DNA of 64,000 bases from an uncultured Thalassotalea sp. (GCA_947492575.1 CANLNK010000001.1:434001-498000); one strand, 5' to 3'. Positions 46,349 to 56,803 are shown, numbered from the stretch's first letter. The notes: generated by a model from the letters alone, not told the origin. Numbers and translations: made by a program.

Positions 46349-47314
46349 ATGAATGATTTTATCGCACTAGCAAAACAGGTTATTGATATTGAACAGCGAG
46401 CCGTCACTGGCTTGCAACAATATCTAGATGAAAGTTTTGCGGCCGCTTGTTCAGCGATGTTCGATTGTTCTGGCCGTGTCATTGTTGTTGGCATGGGGAA
46501 ATCGGGACATGTTGGTGGGAAAATCGCAGCAACACTCGCAAGTACGGGTACGCCAGCATTTTTCGTTCACCCTGGCGAAGCAAGTCATGGCGACTTGGGC
46601 ATGATCACGAAAGACGATGTGGTGCTGGCGATTTCAAATTCAGGTGAGACGGGAGAAGTGCTGTCTATTATTCCTGTCATTAAGCGCATTGGAGCAACCC
46701 TTATTGGCATGACCGGTAATGCCGAATCTACGTTAGCAAAAGTCTCAGAACATCATATCTGTATTCAAGTGGAAGAAGAAGCCTGCCCACTTGGACTAGC
46801 GCCAACATCAAGCACGACAGCAACGTTAGTGATGGGAGATGCTATAGCGGTTGCATTGCTTAATGCCCGTGGCTTTACTGCCGATGATTTCGCGCTATCG
46901 CACCCTGGCGGCAGCTTAGGTAAACGACTATTGTTGCGCTTAGATGATATTATGCATGCAGGTGAGCGCCTACCTAAAGTCAGTGAACAAGCGCCTATCA
47001 AAGAAGCGTTGATTGAAATGTCAGCCAAAGGGTTAGGCATGACAGCAGTTGTTGATGAGCAAGGTAAGTTGGCAGGTATCTTCACTGACGGTGACTTACG
47101 CAGAATCCTCGACAGTAAAATCGATATCCACAAAGATCAAATCGCTTCGGTTATGACAGTATCGCCGACCATAGCTACATCACAGATGTTGGCTGCTGAA
47201 GCGTTAAAAGTGATGGAGCAAAAGAAGATTAACGGTTTGATTGTAGTAGACGATCAACATGTACCAGTAGGTGCGATGAATATGCACGACTTGCTTACAT
47301 CGGGAGTATTGTAA
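46349..47314 (+). CDS. kdsD: Arabinose-5-phosphate isomerase
   Basis: A 321-residue sugar isomerase (SIS) domain followed by two CBS domains (about 205-320). It converts ribulose-5-phosphate to arabinose-5-phosphate, the first step to Kdo for lipopolysaccharide. The SIS core VVGMGKSGHVGGKIAATLASTGTPAFFVHPGEASHGDLG and the catalytic His in LSHPGGSLGKRLL are present. Its stop codon overlaps the kdsC start (TAATG). Confidence 0.96.
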   Translation: MNDFIALAKQVIDIEQRAVTGLQQYLDESFAAACSAMFDCSGRVIVVGMGKSGHVGGKIAATLASTGTPAFFVHPGEASHGDLGMITKDDVVLAISNSGETGEVLSIIPVIKRIGATLIGMTGNAESTLAKVSEHHICIQVEEEACPLGLAPTSSTTATLVMGDAIAVALLNARGFTADDFALSHPGGSLGKRLLLRLDDIMHAGERLPKVSEQAPIKEALIEMSAKGLGMTAVVDEQGKLAGIFTDGDLRRILDSKIDIHKDQIASVMTVSPTIATSQMLAAEALKVMEQKKINGLIVVDDQHVPVGAMNMHDLLTSGVL

Positions 47315-47871
47315 TGACGATCATGATTGACACCCTATATGGTGATGTTGCTGATACCGTTTATGAAGCGGCGAAGCAAATAAAGCTGCTGGTATGCGAT
47401 GTTGACGGCGTATTCTCTGATGGCCGTATTTATCTAGGTAATGATGGTGAAGAGTTAAAAGCATTTCACACTAAAGACGGCTTTGGTGTTAAAGCGTTAA
47501 TTAGCTCTGGCGTTGAAGTGGCGATTATTACTGGTCGAACCTCGAATATAGTTAAGAACAGAATGACGGCACTAAATGTTAGTCACATCGTCCAAGGGCA
47601 AGAAAACAAACTCCCAAGCTTATATAAACTTATTGCTGACCTAGAGCTTCAACCAGAGCAGGTGGCTTATATTGGCGATGACATGGCAGACCTTCCATGT
47701 ATTGAGGCAGTAGGCTTAGGTGTAGCGGTTAATGACGCACATCCTTTCGTGATTAGGAATGCCAATTACCAAACGTTTACACGTGGCGGCTTTGGCGCAG
47801 TAAGAGAGTTATGCGACTTGATCATGCAAAGCCAAGGTACATTAGCTGATGCGAAAGGCGCGAGTATATGA
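47314..47871 (+). CDS. kdsC: 3-deoxy-D-manno-octulosonate 8-phosphate phosphatase
   Basis: A 185-residue HAD-type phosphatase that removes phosphate from Kdo-8-phosphate. Catalytic Asp29 and Asp31 are in CDVDGVFSDG; motif II Thr is in AIITGRTS and motif III in YIGDDMADLP. The start overlaps the kdsD stop by one base and the end overlaps lptC by four bases. Confidence 0.96.
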   Translation: MTIMIDTLYGDVADTVYEAAKQIKLLVCDVDGVFSDGRIYLGNDGEELKAFHTKDGFGVKALISSGVEVAIITGRTSNIVKNRMTALNVSHIVQGQENKLPSLYKLIADLELQPEQVAYIGDDMADLPCIEAVGLGVAVNDAHPFVIRNANYQTFTRGGFGAVRELCDLIMQSQGTLADAKGASI

Positions 47872-48434
47872 ATCGTTTAAATAGTTTAGCATTGGTTGCT
47901 TTACTGCTTAGCGCTACTGGCTACGGCATTATTCAGTGGCAAGCGTCACAAAATGAGCAACCTGAAACTATTGAAACTGAATTAACGCCTGACTTTATTG
48001 CAGAAGCGTTAAAAAGCACCATATACGGTGAAAGTGGACGCCTGTCTCACAAAATAGACGCTCAGCGAATGGAGCATTATGCAGAGCTTGCTTTTACGCA
48101 GTTCGAAAAGCCCAATTATACCTTGTATCCGCGAGGTGATGCTTTACCATGGAAACTCGAAGCATTAGAAGGCACGCTTTATAATAATAACCGTGTTGTA
48201 TTGAAGAATCGGGTTAAATTAATGGCGACATCGCCTGACAGCCTGATTCAAGAGATAAACTGTAAATATCTAGAGCTTGATTTAAATACCAATATTATCA
48301 GCTCTGACCAAACGATATTAATCCAAGGAAAAGACTTTACTATGTATGGTTCTGGATTAATTATTGACTTAAATACCAAACAAATGACGTTGACTGAACA
48401 TGTACAAACCATTTACAAAAAAACGCTTAGCTAG
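47868..48434 (+). CDS. lptC: LPS export protein LptC
   Basis: A 188-residue bitopic inner-membrane protein. It has one N-terminal helix (about 5-22) and a periplasmic beta-jellyroll that hands LPS from LptB2FG to LptA. The motif YTLYPRGDALPWKLEALEGTLY and the late STDQ-like SSDQTILIQG are typical. The 3' end overlaps the lptA start by 35 bases. Confidence 0.93.
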   Translation: MNRLNSLALVALLLSATGYGIIQWQASQNEQPETIETELTPDFIAEALKSTIYGESGRLSHKIDAQRMEHYAELAFTQFEKPNYTLYPRGDALPWKLEALEGTLYNNNRVVLKNRVKLMATSPDSLIQEINCKYLELDLNTNIISSDQTILIQGKDFTMYGSGLIIDLNTKQMTLTEHVQTIYKKTLS

Positions 48435-48915
48435 TGTACTGGTCACTGCGTTACTGGCGGCCCCTTTAGCGCAGGCAGCGAAAATTGATTTGGAAAAGGA
48501 AATTCTGATCAAGGCGGGTAGAACCGCAGGCGATTTAAAAAATAAGATAGCAACCTACTTAGACAACGTTGTTATTTCTCAGGGCTCTTTGTCTATCAAG
48601 GCTGACCTTGTGCAAGTGCATAGCTTTGAAAACAAAGATGCTGAAACCTATGTTGCCAAAGGCGAGCCAGCAGTTTTTGAACAGCTACTAGAAGATGGTA
48701 GTAAAATTCAACTTCAAGCCGATGAAATTCGCTACGAGCCCAACACTTATACCATTACCATTACTGGTAATGCACTGTTAAGCCAAGCGGGTAGTGAAGT
48801 ACGCGGTAGCAAAATTGTTTACAACACCCTAACTGAGCAGTTAGAGGCAGAAGGTGGCAGTGATAGTGGCGTAACCACAATATTAAAGCCAAAATCAAAG
48901 GGTGATAACGAATAA
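48400..48915 (+). CDS. lptA: Periplasmic LPS transport protein LptA
   Basis: A 171-residue periplasmic bridge protein. The signal peptide ends near LLAAPLAQAA, followed by an OstA-type beta-jellyroll (DNVVISQGSLSIKADLVQV; GNALLSQAGSEVRGSKIVYN). It assembles head-to-tail between LptC and LptD. The stop TAA abuts the lptB ATG directly, and the start lies inside lptC, so translation is coupled. Confidence 0.94.
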   Translation: MYKPFTKKRLASVLVTALLAAPLAQAAKIDLEKEILIKAGRTAGDLKNKIATYLDNVVISQGSLSIKADLVQVHSFENKDAETYVAKGEPAVFEQLLEDGSKIQLQADEIRYEPNTYTITITGNALLSQAGSEVRGSKIVYNTLTEQLEAEGGSDSGVTTILKPKSKGDNE

Positions 48916-49659
48916 ATGACGAACGAAGTTTCATCGGTGACGCTCAGTGCCAAAGGTCTTGCTAAGGCATACAAGGGGCGCAAGGTTGTAAAGAATGTCA
49001 GCTTGCAAGTGAGTGCTGGGCAGATCGTTGGTTTACTCGGTCCAAATGGTGCAGGTAAAACGACATCGTTTTATATGATTGTTGGTTTAGTGCCAAACGA
49101 TGCCGGTCAGATTACGTTAAACGATGACGACCTTACGTTGTTACCAATGCATGAGCGTGCGAGACGTGGCATTGGCTATTTACCACAAGAAGCGTCTATC
49201 TTTAGAAAGCTAACAGTGTATGAAAACATCATGGCTATTTTGCACACACGCAAAGATTTATCTGCAGTAGAACGCGAAGATAAAGTTGAATCATTGATTG
49301 AAGAATTCAACATTGGTCATATTCGTGACAATACCGGTATGAGTTTATCTGGTGGTGAGCGCCGCCGTGTTGAGATTGCTCGAGCCTTAGCCGCTGACCC
49401 GCAATTTATCTTGCTTGATGAACCGTTTGCGGGGGTCGATCCAATTTCGGTTGGTGATATCAAAAAGATTATCATGCACTTAAAGAATCGAGGCATAGGT
49501 GTCTTGATTACCGACCACAATGTTAGAGAAACGTTAGACGTTTGTGAACACGCTTACATTGTTAGTCATGGAGAATTAATTGCCGAAGGTGACGCCGATC
49601 AAATTCTTGCAAATCAGCAGGTAAGAGATGTATACCTTGGGGAGCAATTCAAGCTATAG
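48916..49659 (+). CDS. lptB: LPS export ABC transporter ATPase LptB
   Basis: A 247-residue cytoplasmic ATPase that drives LPS extraction with LptFG. Walker A is GPNGAGKTT near residues 41-49, the signature [15 protein letters not shown] near 143-157, and Walker [13 protein letters not shown]. Length is standard. It starts right after the lptA stop. Confidence 0.96.
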   Translation: MTNEVSSVTLSAKGLAKAYKGRKVVKNVSLQVSAGQIVGLLGPNGAGKTTSFYMIVGLVPNDAGQITLNDDDLTLLPMHERARRGIGYLPQEASIFRKLTVYENIMAILHTRKDLSAVEREDKVESLIEEFNIGHIRDNTGMSLSGGERRRVEIARALAADPQFILLDEPFAGVDPISVGDIKKIIMHLKNRGIGVLITDHNVRETLDVCEHAYIVSHGELIAEGDADQILANQQVRDVYLGEQFKL

Positions 49660-49724
49660 TAAGGCTATACAAGTGACATTTAATGATTTTAATCAGAACA
49701 ATTATAGGAAATAGTGAAATCTAG

Positions 49725-51227
49725 ATGCGTCCTTCACTTCAACTGAAAATAGGTCAACAGCTAACAATGACGCCGCAATTGCAGCAGGCGATCAAATTGT
49801 TGCAACTTTCTACGTTAGACCTTCAACAAGAAATTCAGGAAGCGCTTGAAAGCAACCCTTTATTGGAAGTTGATGAATCTTCTTCATCGACTGACGAAAA
49901 TCAAAAAAGTATTGAAGAAGAATACTCTGCAACCGCACAAGCTGAGCAGCCAAGCTCGGATGGCAGTGAAGACGCTGCGCCTACCATTGATGAAGTTAGT
50001 ACAACCGAAGCCATGGAAACTAACGACATTCCTGAAGAGCTGTCTGTAGATAGTACCTGGGATGATAGTTTTAGTGCAGGTGTATCCAGTTCTGGTATCG
50101 GCACTGCAGGTGGCGACGATTATGTTTATCAGGGCGAAACAACAGAATCTATTCGTGACCATTTGCGCTGGCAGATGGAACTCACCCCGTTTACCGAGAC
50201 CGACGAAGCAATAGCACTTGCTATCATCGACGCCGTTGATGATGCTGGTTATTTAACTGTTTCTGCCGAAGATATTTTAGAAAGTTTAGGTCTAGAAGAA
50301 GTCGAACTTGATGAAATTGAAGCGGTGCTAAAACGCGTTAATATGTTCGACCCAATTGGTGTCGCTGCACGCTCAATTCCTGAGTGCTTATTAATTCAGT
50401 TGAATCAATTTGATGATGACACACCTTATTTAGCAGAAAGTAAGCAGGTAATTTCTGAGCACATTGATTTATTAGGCAATCGTGACTATCGTCAGATTAT
50501 GCGCAAAACAAAACTGAAAGAAGATCAGTTGCGTGAAGTGCTTAGATTAATTCAATCGTTAAATCCTCGACCTGGCGATGCAGTGGTGCAGGGTGATGAT
50601 CAATATGTCATCCCTGATGTCTCGGTAGAAAAGAAGAATGGTCGTTGGGTGGTTGAGTTAAACCCAAATACCGCACCTAAATTGAGTATTAATCAACAAT
50701 ACGCTGCCATGTCTAAAAGCATGAAATCGTCTGACGATAATCAATTCATTCGCTCAAATTTACAAGAAGCGAAGTGGTTTATAAAAAGTTTAGAAAGTCG
50801 CAACGAAACGCTATTAAAAGTGTCTAATTGTATAGTTCAACGCCAGCAAGGCTTCTTTGAGTATGGTCCAGAGGCTATGCGCCCAATGGTGTTGAACGAT
50901 ATTGCGGAAGCAGTCGACATGCATGAGTCGACGATATCGCGTGTTACGACGCAAAAATACATGCACACGCCGAGAGGTATTTTTGAATTGAAATACTTCT
51001 TCTCAAGTCACGTAAGCACAGAAAATGGGGGGGAATGTTCTTCAACTGCTATCAGAGCATTAATTAAAAAGCTTGTTTCAGCTGAAAACCCATCAAAACC
51101 ATTAAGTGATAGCAAAATGGCTGAACTACTCGCTGAACAAGGAATTAATGTGGCGAGGCGGACAATAGCTAAATATCGTGAATCTTTATCTATTCCTCCG
51201 TCAAATCAAAGAAAAAGTTTACTATAA
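49725..51227 (+). CDS. rpoN: RNA polymerase sigma-54 factor
   Basis: A 500-residue sigma-54. Region I is Gln/Leu-rich ([22 protein letters not shown], residues 7-28), region II acidic (about 50-115), then the core-binding and -12/-24 recognition regions. The RpoN box [10 protein letters not shown] is near residue 480. It lies 65 bases after lptB, before hpf and the nitrogen-PTS genes, as in most gammaproteobacteria. Confidence 0.97.
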   Translation: MRPSLQLKIGQQLTMTPQLQQAIKLLQLSTLDLQQEIQEALESNPLLEVDESSSSTDENQKSIEEEYSATAQAEQPSSDGSEDAAPTIDEVSTTEAMETNDIPEELSVDSTWDDSFSAGVSSSGIGTAGGDDYVYQGETTESIRDHLRWQMELTPFTETDEAIALAIIDAVDDAGYLTVSAEDILESLGLEEVELDEIEAVLKRVNMFDPIGVAARSIPECLLIQLNQFDDDTPYLAESKQVISEHIDLLGNRDYRQIMRKTKLKEDQLREVLRLIQSLNPRPGDAVVQGDDQYVIPDVSVEKKNGRWVVELNPNTAPKLSINQQYAAMSKSMKSSDDNQFIRSNLQEAKWFIKSLESRNETLLKVSNCIVQRQQGFFEYGPEAMRPMVLNDIAEAVDMHESTISRVTTQKYMHTPRGIFELKYFFSSHVSTENGGECSSTAIRALIKKLVSAENPSKPLSDSKMAELLAEQGINVARRTIAKYRESLSIPPSNQRKSLL

Positions 51228-51255
51228 GTAACACAAGCAATGAGGATAACAGCTT

Positions 51256-51543
51256 ATGCAAATTAATTTATCAGGCCACCACGTAGAAGTGACAGATTCT
51301 TTACGCGATTTCGTCAACACTAAGTTTGCAAAGCTAGAGCGACATTTTGACCATATCAACAATGTTTACGTCGTTCTGACTGTAGAAAAATTAAATCAGA
51401 TAGCTGAAGCTACCGTTCATCTAAATGGCTCTGAAGTTCATGCTTCAGCCCAAAACCAAGACATGTACGCATCGATTGATTCATTGATTGATAAACTCGA
51501 TCGCCAAATATTAAAGTACAAGGGAAAAATTACCCAACATTAG
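51256..51543 (+). CDS. hpf: Ribosome hibernation promoting factor, short form
   Basis: A 95-residue HPF. It has the beta-alpha fold start MQINLSGHHVEVTDSLRDFV and a basic C-terminus DRQILKYKGKITQH. It dimerises 70S ribosomes in stationary phase together with RMF. Its place between rpoN and ptsN is conserved. Confidence 0.94.
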   Translation: MQINLSGHHVEVTDSLRDFVNTKFAKLERHFDHINNVYVVLTVEKLNQIAEATVHLNGSEVHASAQNQDMYASIDSLIDKLDRQILKYKGKITQH

Positions 51544-51547
51544 CCTT

Positions 51548-52003
51548 ATGAAGCTACAAGATATACTTACCGAGGACTGCACATCCTGTGCAGTCCAAAT
51601 TTCTAGCAAAAAGAAAATCCTAGAACATATTTGCGAAATTGCGACGAATCGTATTCCTGAGCATTCAACTTTTGAGTTGCTTCAAAGCTTGATGGAACGT
51701 GAGAAAATGGGCAGTACAGGAATTGGTAATGGCATCGCTATTCCGCATGGGCGTTTAACCGGAACAAAGCAAGTTGTTGCTGTGTTAATTACCTCTGAAC
51801 AGCCTGTAGGTTTTGATGCAATCGATAATCGTGCTGTGGATATCTTTGTTGCCTTATTCGTTCCAGAAGACTGCTGTAAAGAGCACTTATCAACGCTACA
51901 AAGTATTGCTAAATTGATGAGCAATAAGAAAATCAGTAAACAAATCCGCAAATGTACTGATAGCCGCGAGCTATTTGCATTGATTCAACAAGCAGCTGAA
52001 TAA
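51548..52003 (+). CDS. ptsN: Nitrogen-PTS EIIA component PtsN
   Basis: A 151-residue EIIA-Ntr. The phosphorylated residue is His67 in GIGNGIAIPHGRL. It receives phosphate from NPr (encoded at 52870) and regulates potassium and nitrogen related targets rather than moving sugar. It is four bases downstream of hpf. Confidence 0.95.
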   Translation: MKLQDILTEDCTSCAVQISSKKKILEHICEIATNRIPEHSTFELLQSLMEREKMGSTGIGNGIAIPHGRLTGTKQVVAVLITSEQPVGFDAIDNRAVDIFVALFVPEDCCKEHLSTLQSIAKLMSNKKISKQIRKCTDSRELFALIQQAAE

Positions 52004-52015
52004 ATTATATAAAAT

Positions 52016-52870
52016 ATGAAACTAATCATTGTAAGTGGACGTTCTGGCTCGGGTAAGTCCGTGGCACTGCGCGTGCTAGAAGATTTGGGCTACTATTGTG
52101 TTGACAACATCCCAGTCAATTTACTTCCTGCGTTAACCCATACAGTGATAAATGATTACGAAACTGTAGCGGTTAGTTTAGATGTTCGTAACCTACCCGA
52201 CGATCCAAAAGACATCCCGGAAATCATTAATTACCTGCCCGCTGTAGTCGAACTCAATATTCTCTATTTAGACGCTAACGACAATGACTTAATTAGACGT
52301 TTTAGTGAAACACGCCGATTGCACCCATTGATCCGGAAAAACATCGCACTAGATCAAGCAATCTCGTTAGAAAAAAAATTACTAGAACCTATTTCAACAC
52401 GCGCTGATTTATACATAAATACCAGTCAGTTATCGCCTCATCAGTTAGCAGACTTGGTAAGAGAGCGTATTCTTGGTAAGAAGACCGGGGCAATGGTATT
52501 GGTGTTTGAATCTTTTGGTTTCAAACATGGAATTCCTGCTGATGCTGATTACGTGTTTGACGCTCGTTTTTTACCAAACCCATTCTGGGATCAAGAATTG
52601 AAGTCACAAACTGGTTTAGATCAACCGGTGAGAGACTTCTTGGCTAGTCAGCCTATTGTGACCAAGTTTGTTTGGCAAATTAACAGCTTTTTGATGACTT
52701 GGTTACCGCACCTAGAGCGCAATAACCGTAGCTATGTGACCATTGCAATTGGTTGCACAGGTGGTCGTCACCGTTCAGTTTATATTGCTGATTTACTTGC
52801 AGAAAGTTTTAGCAAAGAACGAGATGACGTACAGTCTCGCCACCGTGATTTAGATAGAAAGTTAGGCTAA
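52016..52870 (+). CDS. rapZ: RNase adapter protein RapZ
   Basis: A 284-residue P-loop protein. Walker A is GRSGSGKS (residues 7-14); the C-terminal RNA-binding part contains IAIGCTGGRHRSVYIAD. In enterobacteria RapZ targets GlmZ/GlmY sRNA to RNase E and controls GlmS; the sRNA partners here are unknown. The stop overlaps the ptsO start by one base. Confidence 0.95.
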   Translation: MKLIIVSGRSGSGKSVALRVLEDLGYYCVDNIPVNLLPALTHTVINDYETVAVSLDVRNLPDDPKDIPEIINYLPAVVELNILYLDANDNDLIRRFSETRRLHPLIRKNIALDQAISLEKKLLEPISTRADLYINTSQLSPHQLADLVRERILGKKTGAMVLVFESFGFKHGIPADADYVFDARFLPNPFWDQELKSQTGLDQPVRDFLASQPIVTKFVWQINSFLMTWLPHLERNNRSYVTIAIGCTGGRHRSVYIADLLAESFSKERDDVQSRHRDLDRKLG

Positions 52871-53145
52871 TGTCAGTATTAGAAAAAGACGTCACCATCA
52901 TTAATAGGCTTGGTCTACATGCTAGAGCTGCTACAAAACTTGCTCAGCTAAGCCAACAGTTTAAAGCTAAGATAACCATTTCATTAGATGGCAATAAAGC
53001 CGATGCAAGTAGCATAATGGCACTTATGCTATTAGCTGGCGGCCAAGGTAAGGTGGTTAAAGTTATTGCTGAAGGCGAAGATGCTAATCTTGCATTGGAC
53101 AGTATTTGCCAATTAATCAACCAACGCTTCGATGAAGCTGAATAG
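52870..53145 (+). CDS. ptsO: Phosphocarrier protein NPr
   Basis: A 91-residue HPr-like protein of the nitrogen PTS. The phospho-acceptor His17 is in NRLGLHARAATKL; the second conserved motif around the regulatory Ser is DASSIMALMLLAGGQG. It passes phosphate from PtsP to PtsN. It is the last gene of the rpoN cluster. Confidence 0.95.
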   Translation: MSVLEKDVTIINRLGLHARAATKLAQLSQQFKAKITISLDGNKADASSIMALMLLAGGQGKVVKVIAEGEDANLALDSICQLINQRFDEAE

Positions 53146-53364
53146 CTTTTTATTCCTTCAAATTCAAATATTAGCTGAAAATAATCAAGATTTATTATAG
53201 ACTTGCTAGGAGTCTGTGAATATTACTTTGCTTTATATTTGTAAGACTTTTCCGTGTTGACCAAATTTCTTCATATTTTTCTATTAAGCTTGGTGAGCGC
53301 ACTTTTCGATTAGTTAGACATTAGTTTCAATGTCGATTGTTATTGTCACGGCGCAGGGTGAGTT

Positions 53365-54723
53365 ATGCCGGAATTATCAGAACAAGAAAACAATCAGCAA
53401 ACCTTACAAGAGGTACATGACGCTCTCGGTAGCGGCATGTTTGTCTATGTTCGAAAATTATTACAGCACCTTCCTGCATACGACTTAGCGCTAATTCTCG
53501 AATCATCTACTACAAAAAGCCGCCCGGTATTGTGGCAACTTATCGATCCAGATCATCAAGGTGAGGTGCTCGAAGAGCTCAACGAAGAAGTGCGTAAAGG
53601 CATTCTTAAAAGCATGCGTCCTGAAAAAGTCGCTGCTGTTGCCGAAGGCATGGATGTTGATGATTTAGCGGAAGTACTAAGAACGCTACCTGACAGTGTT
53701 TACCAAGAAGTACTGAACAGCATGGACTCTCAGGATAGGGCACGCGTAGAACAAGCTCTGTCGTTTGAAGAGGATACAGCTGGCGGTATCATGAATACCG
53801 ATACCATTACGATACGTCCAGATGTGTCGGTTGATGTGGTACTGAGATATTTGCGCTTAAAAGGTGAAATTCCAGAAGGCACCGATAGTTTTTACGTGGT
53901 TGATCGCGAAGATAAGTTCATCGGCGCGGTATCACTCTCTTCAATCGTGACCTCAAAGCCAGAAGAAGTCATTAGCAGCCTCATCAACGAAGACATTGAA
54001 GCAGTTACAGTCGATATGCCTGAAAACGACGTAGCAGCGTTGTTTGAACGTTACGATTGGCTTTCTGCACCTGTTGTTGATGAAGAAGGGCGCTTGCTTG
54101 GCCGTATTACTATTGATGATGTGATTGATATTATCCGTGAAGAAGCGGAACACTCAATGATGAGTATGGCGGGTTTAGATGACGAGGCCGATACATTTGC
54201 CCCCGTGGTAAAAAGTACCCGTCAGCGTTCTGTGTGGTTAGGGGTTAATTTAGTTACAGCACTGATGGCGGTTGCCGTCACCAGCTTATTTGAAGACTTA
54301 TTCAGTCAACTGGCAATTCTTGCGGTATTGAACACATTAGTACCGAGTATGGGCGGTGTTGCAGGTAATCAGACGCTTACCCTTGTTATCCGTGGTATCG
54401 CTTTAGGCCATGTTGGTGACAGTAACTCGAGGGCGTTACTATACAAAGAGCTAGCGGTAGGATTTCTCAATGGTTTAATTTGGGCTGTGCTTATTGCAAG
54501 TGTTGTCGCGCTTTGGAAACAAGATTTAATGTTAGGTGGCGTTATTGCTTTCGCCATGTTGATGAACCTCACTGCGGCTGGTATTTCTGGGGTATTGATT
54601 CCGCTGTTCTTGAAGCGCATGAACATCGACCCTGCATTGGCGGGTAGCGTAATTTTAACGACGATTACCGATGTCGTTGGTATTTTCGCGTTCTTAGGCA
54701 CCGCTGCAATTTTCTTGATTTAA
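53365..54723 (+). CDS. mgtE: Magnesium transporter MgtE
   Basis: A 452-residue homodimeric Mg2+ channel. It has an N-terminal superhelical MgtE_N domain (about 20-125), a CBS pair (about 135-255, with IDDVIDIIREEAEHSMMSMAG at the plug-helix junction), and five C-terminal transmembrane helices with the pore signature VPSMGGVAGNQTLTLVIRGIALG. The 219-base leader shows no recognisable Mg riboswitch. A strong terminator follows. Confidence 0.95.
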   Translation: MPELSEQENNQQTLQEVHDALGSGMFVYVRKLLQHLPAYDLALILESSTTKSRPVLWQLIDPDHQGEVLEELNEEVRKGILKSMRPEKVAAVAEGMDVDDLAEVLRTLPDSVYQEVLNSMDSQDRARVEQALSFEEDTAGGIMNTDTITIRPDVSVDVVLRYLRLKGEIPEGTDSFYVVDREDKFIGAVSLSSIVTSKPEEVISSLINEDIEAVTVDMPENDVAALFERYDWLSAPVVDEEGRLLGRITIDDVIDIIREEAEHSMMSMAGLDDEADTFAPVVKSTRQRSVWLGVNLVTALMAVAVTSLFEDLFSQLAILAVLNTLVPSMGGVAGNQTLTLVIRGIALGHVGDSNSRALLYKELAVGFLNGLIWAVLIASVVALWKQDLMLGGVIAFAMLMNLTAAGISGVLIPLFLKRMNIDPALAGSVILTTITDVVGIFAFLGTAAIFLI

Positions 54724-54757
54724 CTTAATTTATTATTAGCAGCTGTTTGGATAAGCT

Positions 54758-54792
54758 AAAAAAAGCCCATTGATATTTCAATGGGCTTTTTT
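54758..54792. terminator. Bidirectional intrinsic terminator mgtE/pmbA
   Basis: AAAGCCCATTGA and TCAATGGGCTTT arms around TATT, flanked by A and T runs, stand between the converging mgtE and pmbA genes. Confidence 0.93.
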
Positions 54793-54814
54793 ATGGATTC
54801 AAGCACTCAGCAAG

Positions 54815-56158
54815 CTAGTTACCTGCCACCTGCATCTCTTCAATAATAAGTGAACCAGTTTGAATACTGCCTCTTAGGTCAGTATCTGTACCGATGGCTA
54901 CGATATTCTTAAACATATCTTGCAGTTTGCCAGCAATGGTGATTTCCGAAACAGGGTAAGCAATCTTCCCGTTTTCTACCCAAAAGCCTGCTGCACCACG
55001 AGAATAGTCACCTGTAACTACATTAACGCCTTGTCCCATAAGCTCGGTAACTAACAGGCCTGTACCTAATTGTTGAAGCATCGCTTCAAAGTCGCCACCA
55101 TTAGTGCTCACTAGCCAGTTGTGGATGCCGCCCGCGTGTCCTGTCGTTTGCATACCCAGTTTGCGCGCCGAATAACTTGTTAATAGATAAGTTTCGAGCT
55201 GACCTTGGCGGATAATTTCTCTATCGACTGTAGTAACCCCTTCGCTGTCAAACGCACTACTTGCCAACGCTTTTTTAACGTGTGGGCGCTCACTAATCGT
55301 TAGATGGTCAGGGAAGATTTGTTGACCAAGTGCATCTAATAAAAATGAAGATTTACGGTATAAGTTACCGCCGCTAATTGCTGCGATAAAATGACCAAAA
55401 ATTGTATTTGCGATGTCAGCGCGAAACATTACTGGCACTTTCTGTGTAGTGAGCTTTTGTGCATGCAGCCGAGATATAACTTCTTCAGCAGATTTCTTAC
55501 CGATCACTTCAGGCGCTTCTAACAACTCAAAGTCACGATTCACAGTGTAAGCGTAATCGCGCTGCATATCGTCTTTGTCTGAAGCAATACTCACACAACT
55601 AAGGCTGTGGCGTGTACTTGGGTATCCCACCAATTGACCATGGCTGTTTCCGTACACTTTGAATCCTTCAAAGCTTGCTAAAGTGGCACCGTCAGAGTTT
55701 GTTATGCGCTCGTCACTGTTAAGTGCTGCTAATTCACATTCTTGCGCTAACTGAATCGCCTGTTCAGTGCTTAATACTTTAGGGTGATACAAATCCAAGT
55801 CTTCAGGTGTCATTGCTAGCATTGATTTGTCAGCAAGCCCTGCGCATTCATCAACTGAGGTATAACTGGCAATATCTACCGCAGCTTTAATCGCGTTATT
55901 TAGTGCACCTTCAGAGAGGTCGGCAGTTGATGCGCTGCCTTTACGACCATCTTTGTATACGGTAATACCCAGCGCGCCATCGTTTGTGAATTCGACATTC
56001 TCAACGTCGCCCATACGGGTATTTACGCTTAACCCTTGTTGACGGCTAAGGGCGACTTCAGCGCCGTCGGCACCTAACTTCTTAGCAAGTGCTAAGGCAC
56101 TTTCTACGCGCGTTTTTACGTCGCTAATTTGCTTGCTAATACTATCAGCTTCTTTCAT
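54815..56158 (-). CDS. pmbA: Metalloprotease PmbA/TldE
   Basis: A 447-residue TldD/PmbA-family protein. TldE/PmbA works with TldD to degrade unfolded peptides and process microcin B17 or CcdA in E. coli. The family core MTPEDLDLYHP, GGNLYRKSSFLLDALGQ and the C-terminal NVVTGDYSRGAAGFWVENG are visible. It is divergent from darP as in E. coli. tldD is not in the window. Confidence 0.94.
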   Translation of the reverse strand: MKEADSISKQISDVKTRVESALALAKKLGADGAEVALSRQQGLSVNTRMGDVENVEFTNDGALGITVYKDGRKGSASTADLSEGALNNAIKAAVDIASYTSVDECAGLADKSMLAMTPEDLDLYHPKVLSTEQAIQLAQECELAALNSDERITNSDGATLASFEGFKVYGNSHGQLVGYPSTRHSLSCVSIASDKDDMQRDYAYTVNRDFELLEAPEVIGKKSAEEVISRLHAQKLTTQKVPVMFRADIANTIFGHFIAAISGGNLYRKSSFLLDALGQQIFPDHLTISERPHVKKALASSAFDSEGVTTVDREIIRQGQLETYLLTSYSARKLGMQTTGHAGGIHNWLVSTNGGDFEAMLQQLGTGLLVTELMGQGVNVVTGDYSRGAAGFWVENGKIAYPVSEITIAGKLQDMFKNIVAIGTDTDLRGSIQTGSLIIEEMQVAGN

Positions 56159-56222
56159 TTTTTATTCCAAATAAGGCAAGGTGCACTCTAGGTGACCCGA
56201 TCCTGACGCTATTGTTATGATG

Positions 56223-56249
56223 TTGCCGTGACTTTGTTTGTTGTATAAT
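56223..56249 (+). promoter_or_regulatory. Probable sigma-70 promoter of darP
   Basis: A perfect -10 box TATAAT lies at 56244-56249 with TTGCCG at 56223-56228 as a candidate -35 (spacing 15, short). The darP start is 36 bases downstream of the -10. Confidence 0.5.
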
Positions 56250-56284
56250 GGCTGGCAACAACTGATAAACACCTTGCGAATATT

Positions 56285-56803
56285 ATGCACGACTTAGAAC
56301 ACGATATCGATGAATTCGATGAAGATATTAAAAGCAAAACCGATATTAAACGTGAAATGCACGAGTTGCAGGATTTAGCGTTAAAAATATTTCGTCTTTC
56401 AAAATCTCAGCGTAGCAAATTACCATTAAATGAAGAACTTCGAGATTCGATGATACTGGCTGACAAAATAACGAATAAACCTGATGCACTAAGACGCCAT
56501 TGTCGTTTTGTCGCGAAATTGCTATTGGAAACGGATGTCGATGCGATTAGAAAGGAAATGGATGCTTTAGCCAATAAGCATCAGCAGCAAACCAAACAAC
56601 AAGAAAAGTTTGAGGTTATCCGCGACACTTTAATGTCTGGTAGCAATGATGAAGTCGAGGCGGTGTTAGCTGAAAGTCCTGGTATGGAGCGTCAAAAACT
56701 ACGTCAGCTAATTCGTCAGGCGAGCAAAGAGAAAAAAGCAGAAAAGTTAGGTAAGAATTACCGTGATTTACTGGCATACGTAAAACAGCATTTTAAGGGT
56801 TAA
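56285..56803 (+). CDS. darP: Ribosome biogenesis factor DarP (YjgA)
   Basis: A 172-residue, highly charged all-helical protein of the DUF615/YjgA family that binds late 50S precursors. The family traits IKREMHELQDLALKI, SKSQRSKLPLNEELRDS and a basic C-terminus ending NYRDLLAYVKQHF are present. Divergent from pmbA, as in E. coli. A strong terminator follows. Confidence 0.95.
   Translation: MHDLEHDIDEFDEDIKSKTDIKREMHELQDLALKIFRLSKSQRSKLPLNEELRDSMILADKITNKPDALRRHCRFVAKLLLETDVDAIRKEMDALANKHQQQTKQQEKFEVIRDTLMSGSNDEVEAVLAESPGMERQKLRQLIRQASKEKKAEKLGKNYRDLLAYVKQHFKG

Noticed and set aside
53146-53364. Possible magnesium riboswitch in the mgtE leader
   Set aside because: Only a tiny GACT/AGTC stem is visible; the multi-stem M-box core is not recognisable.
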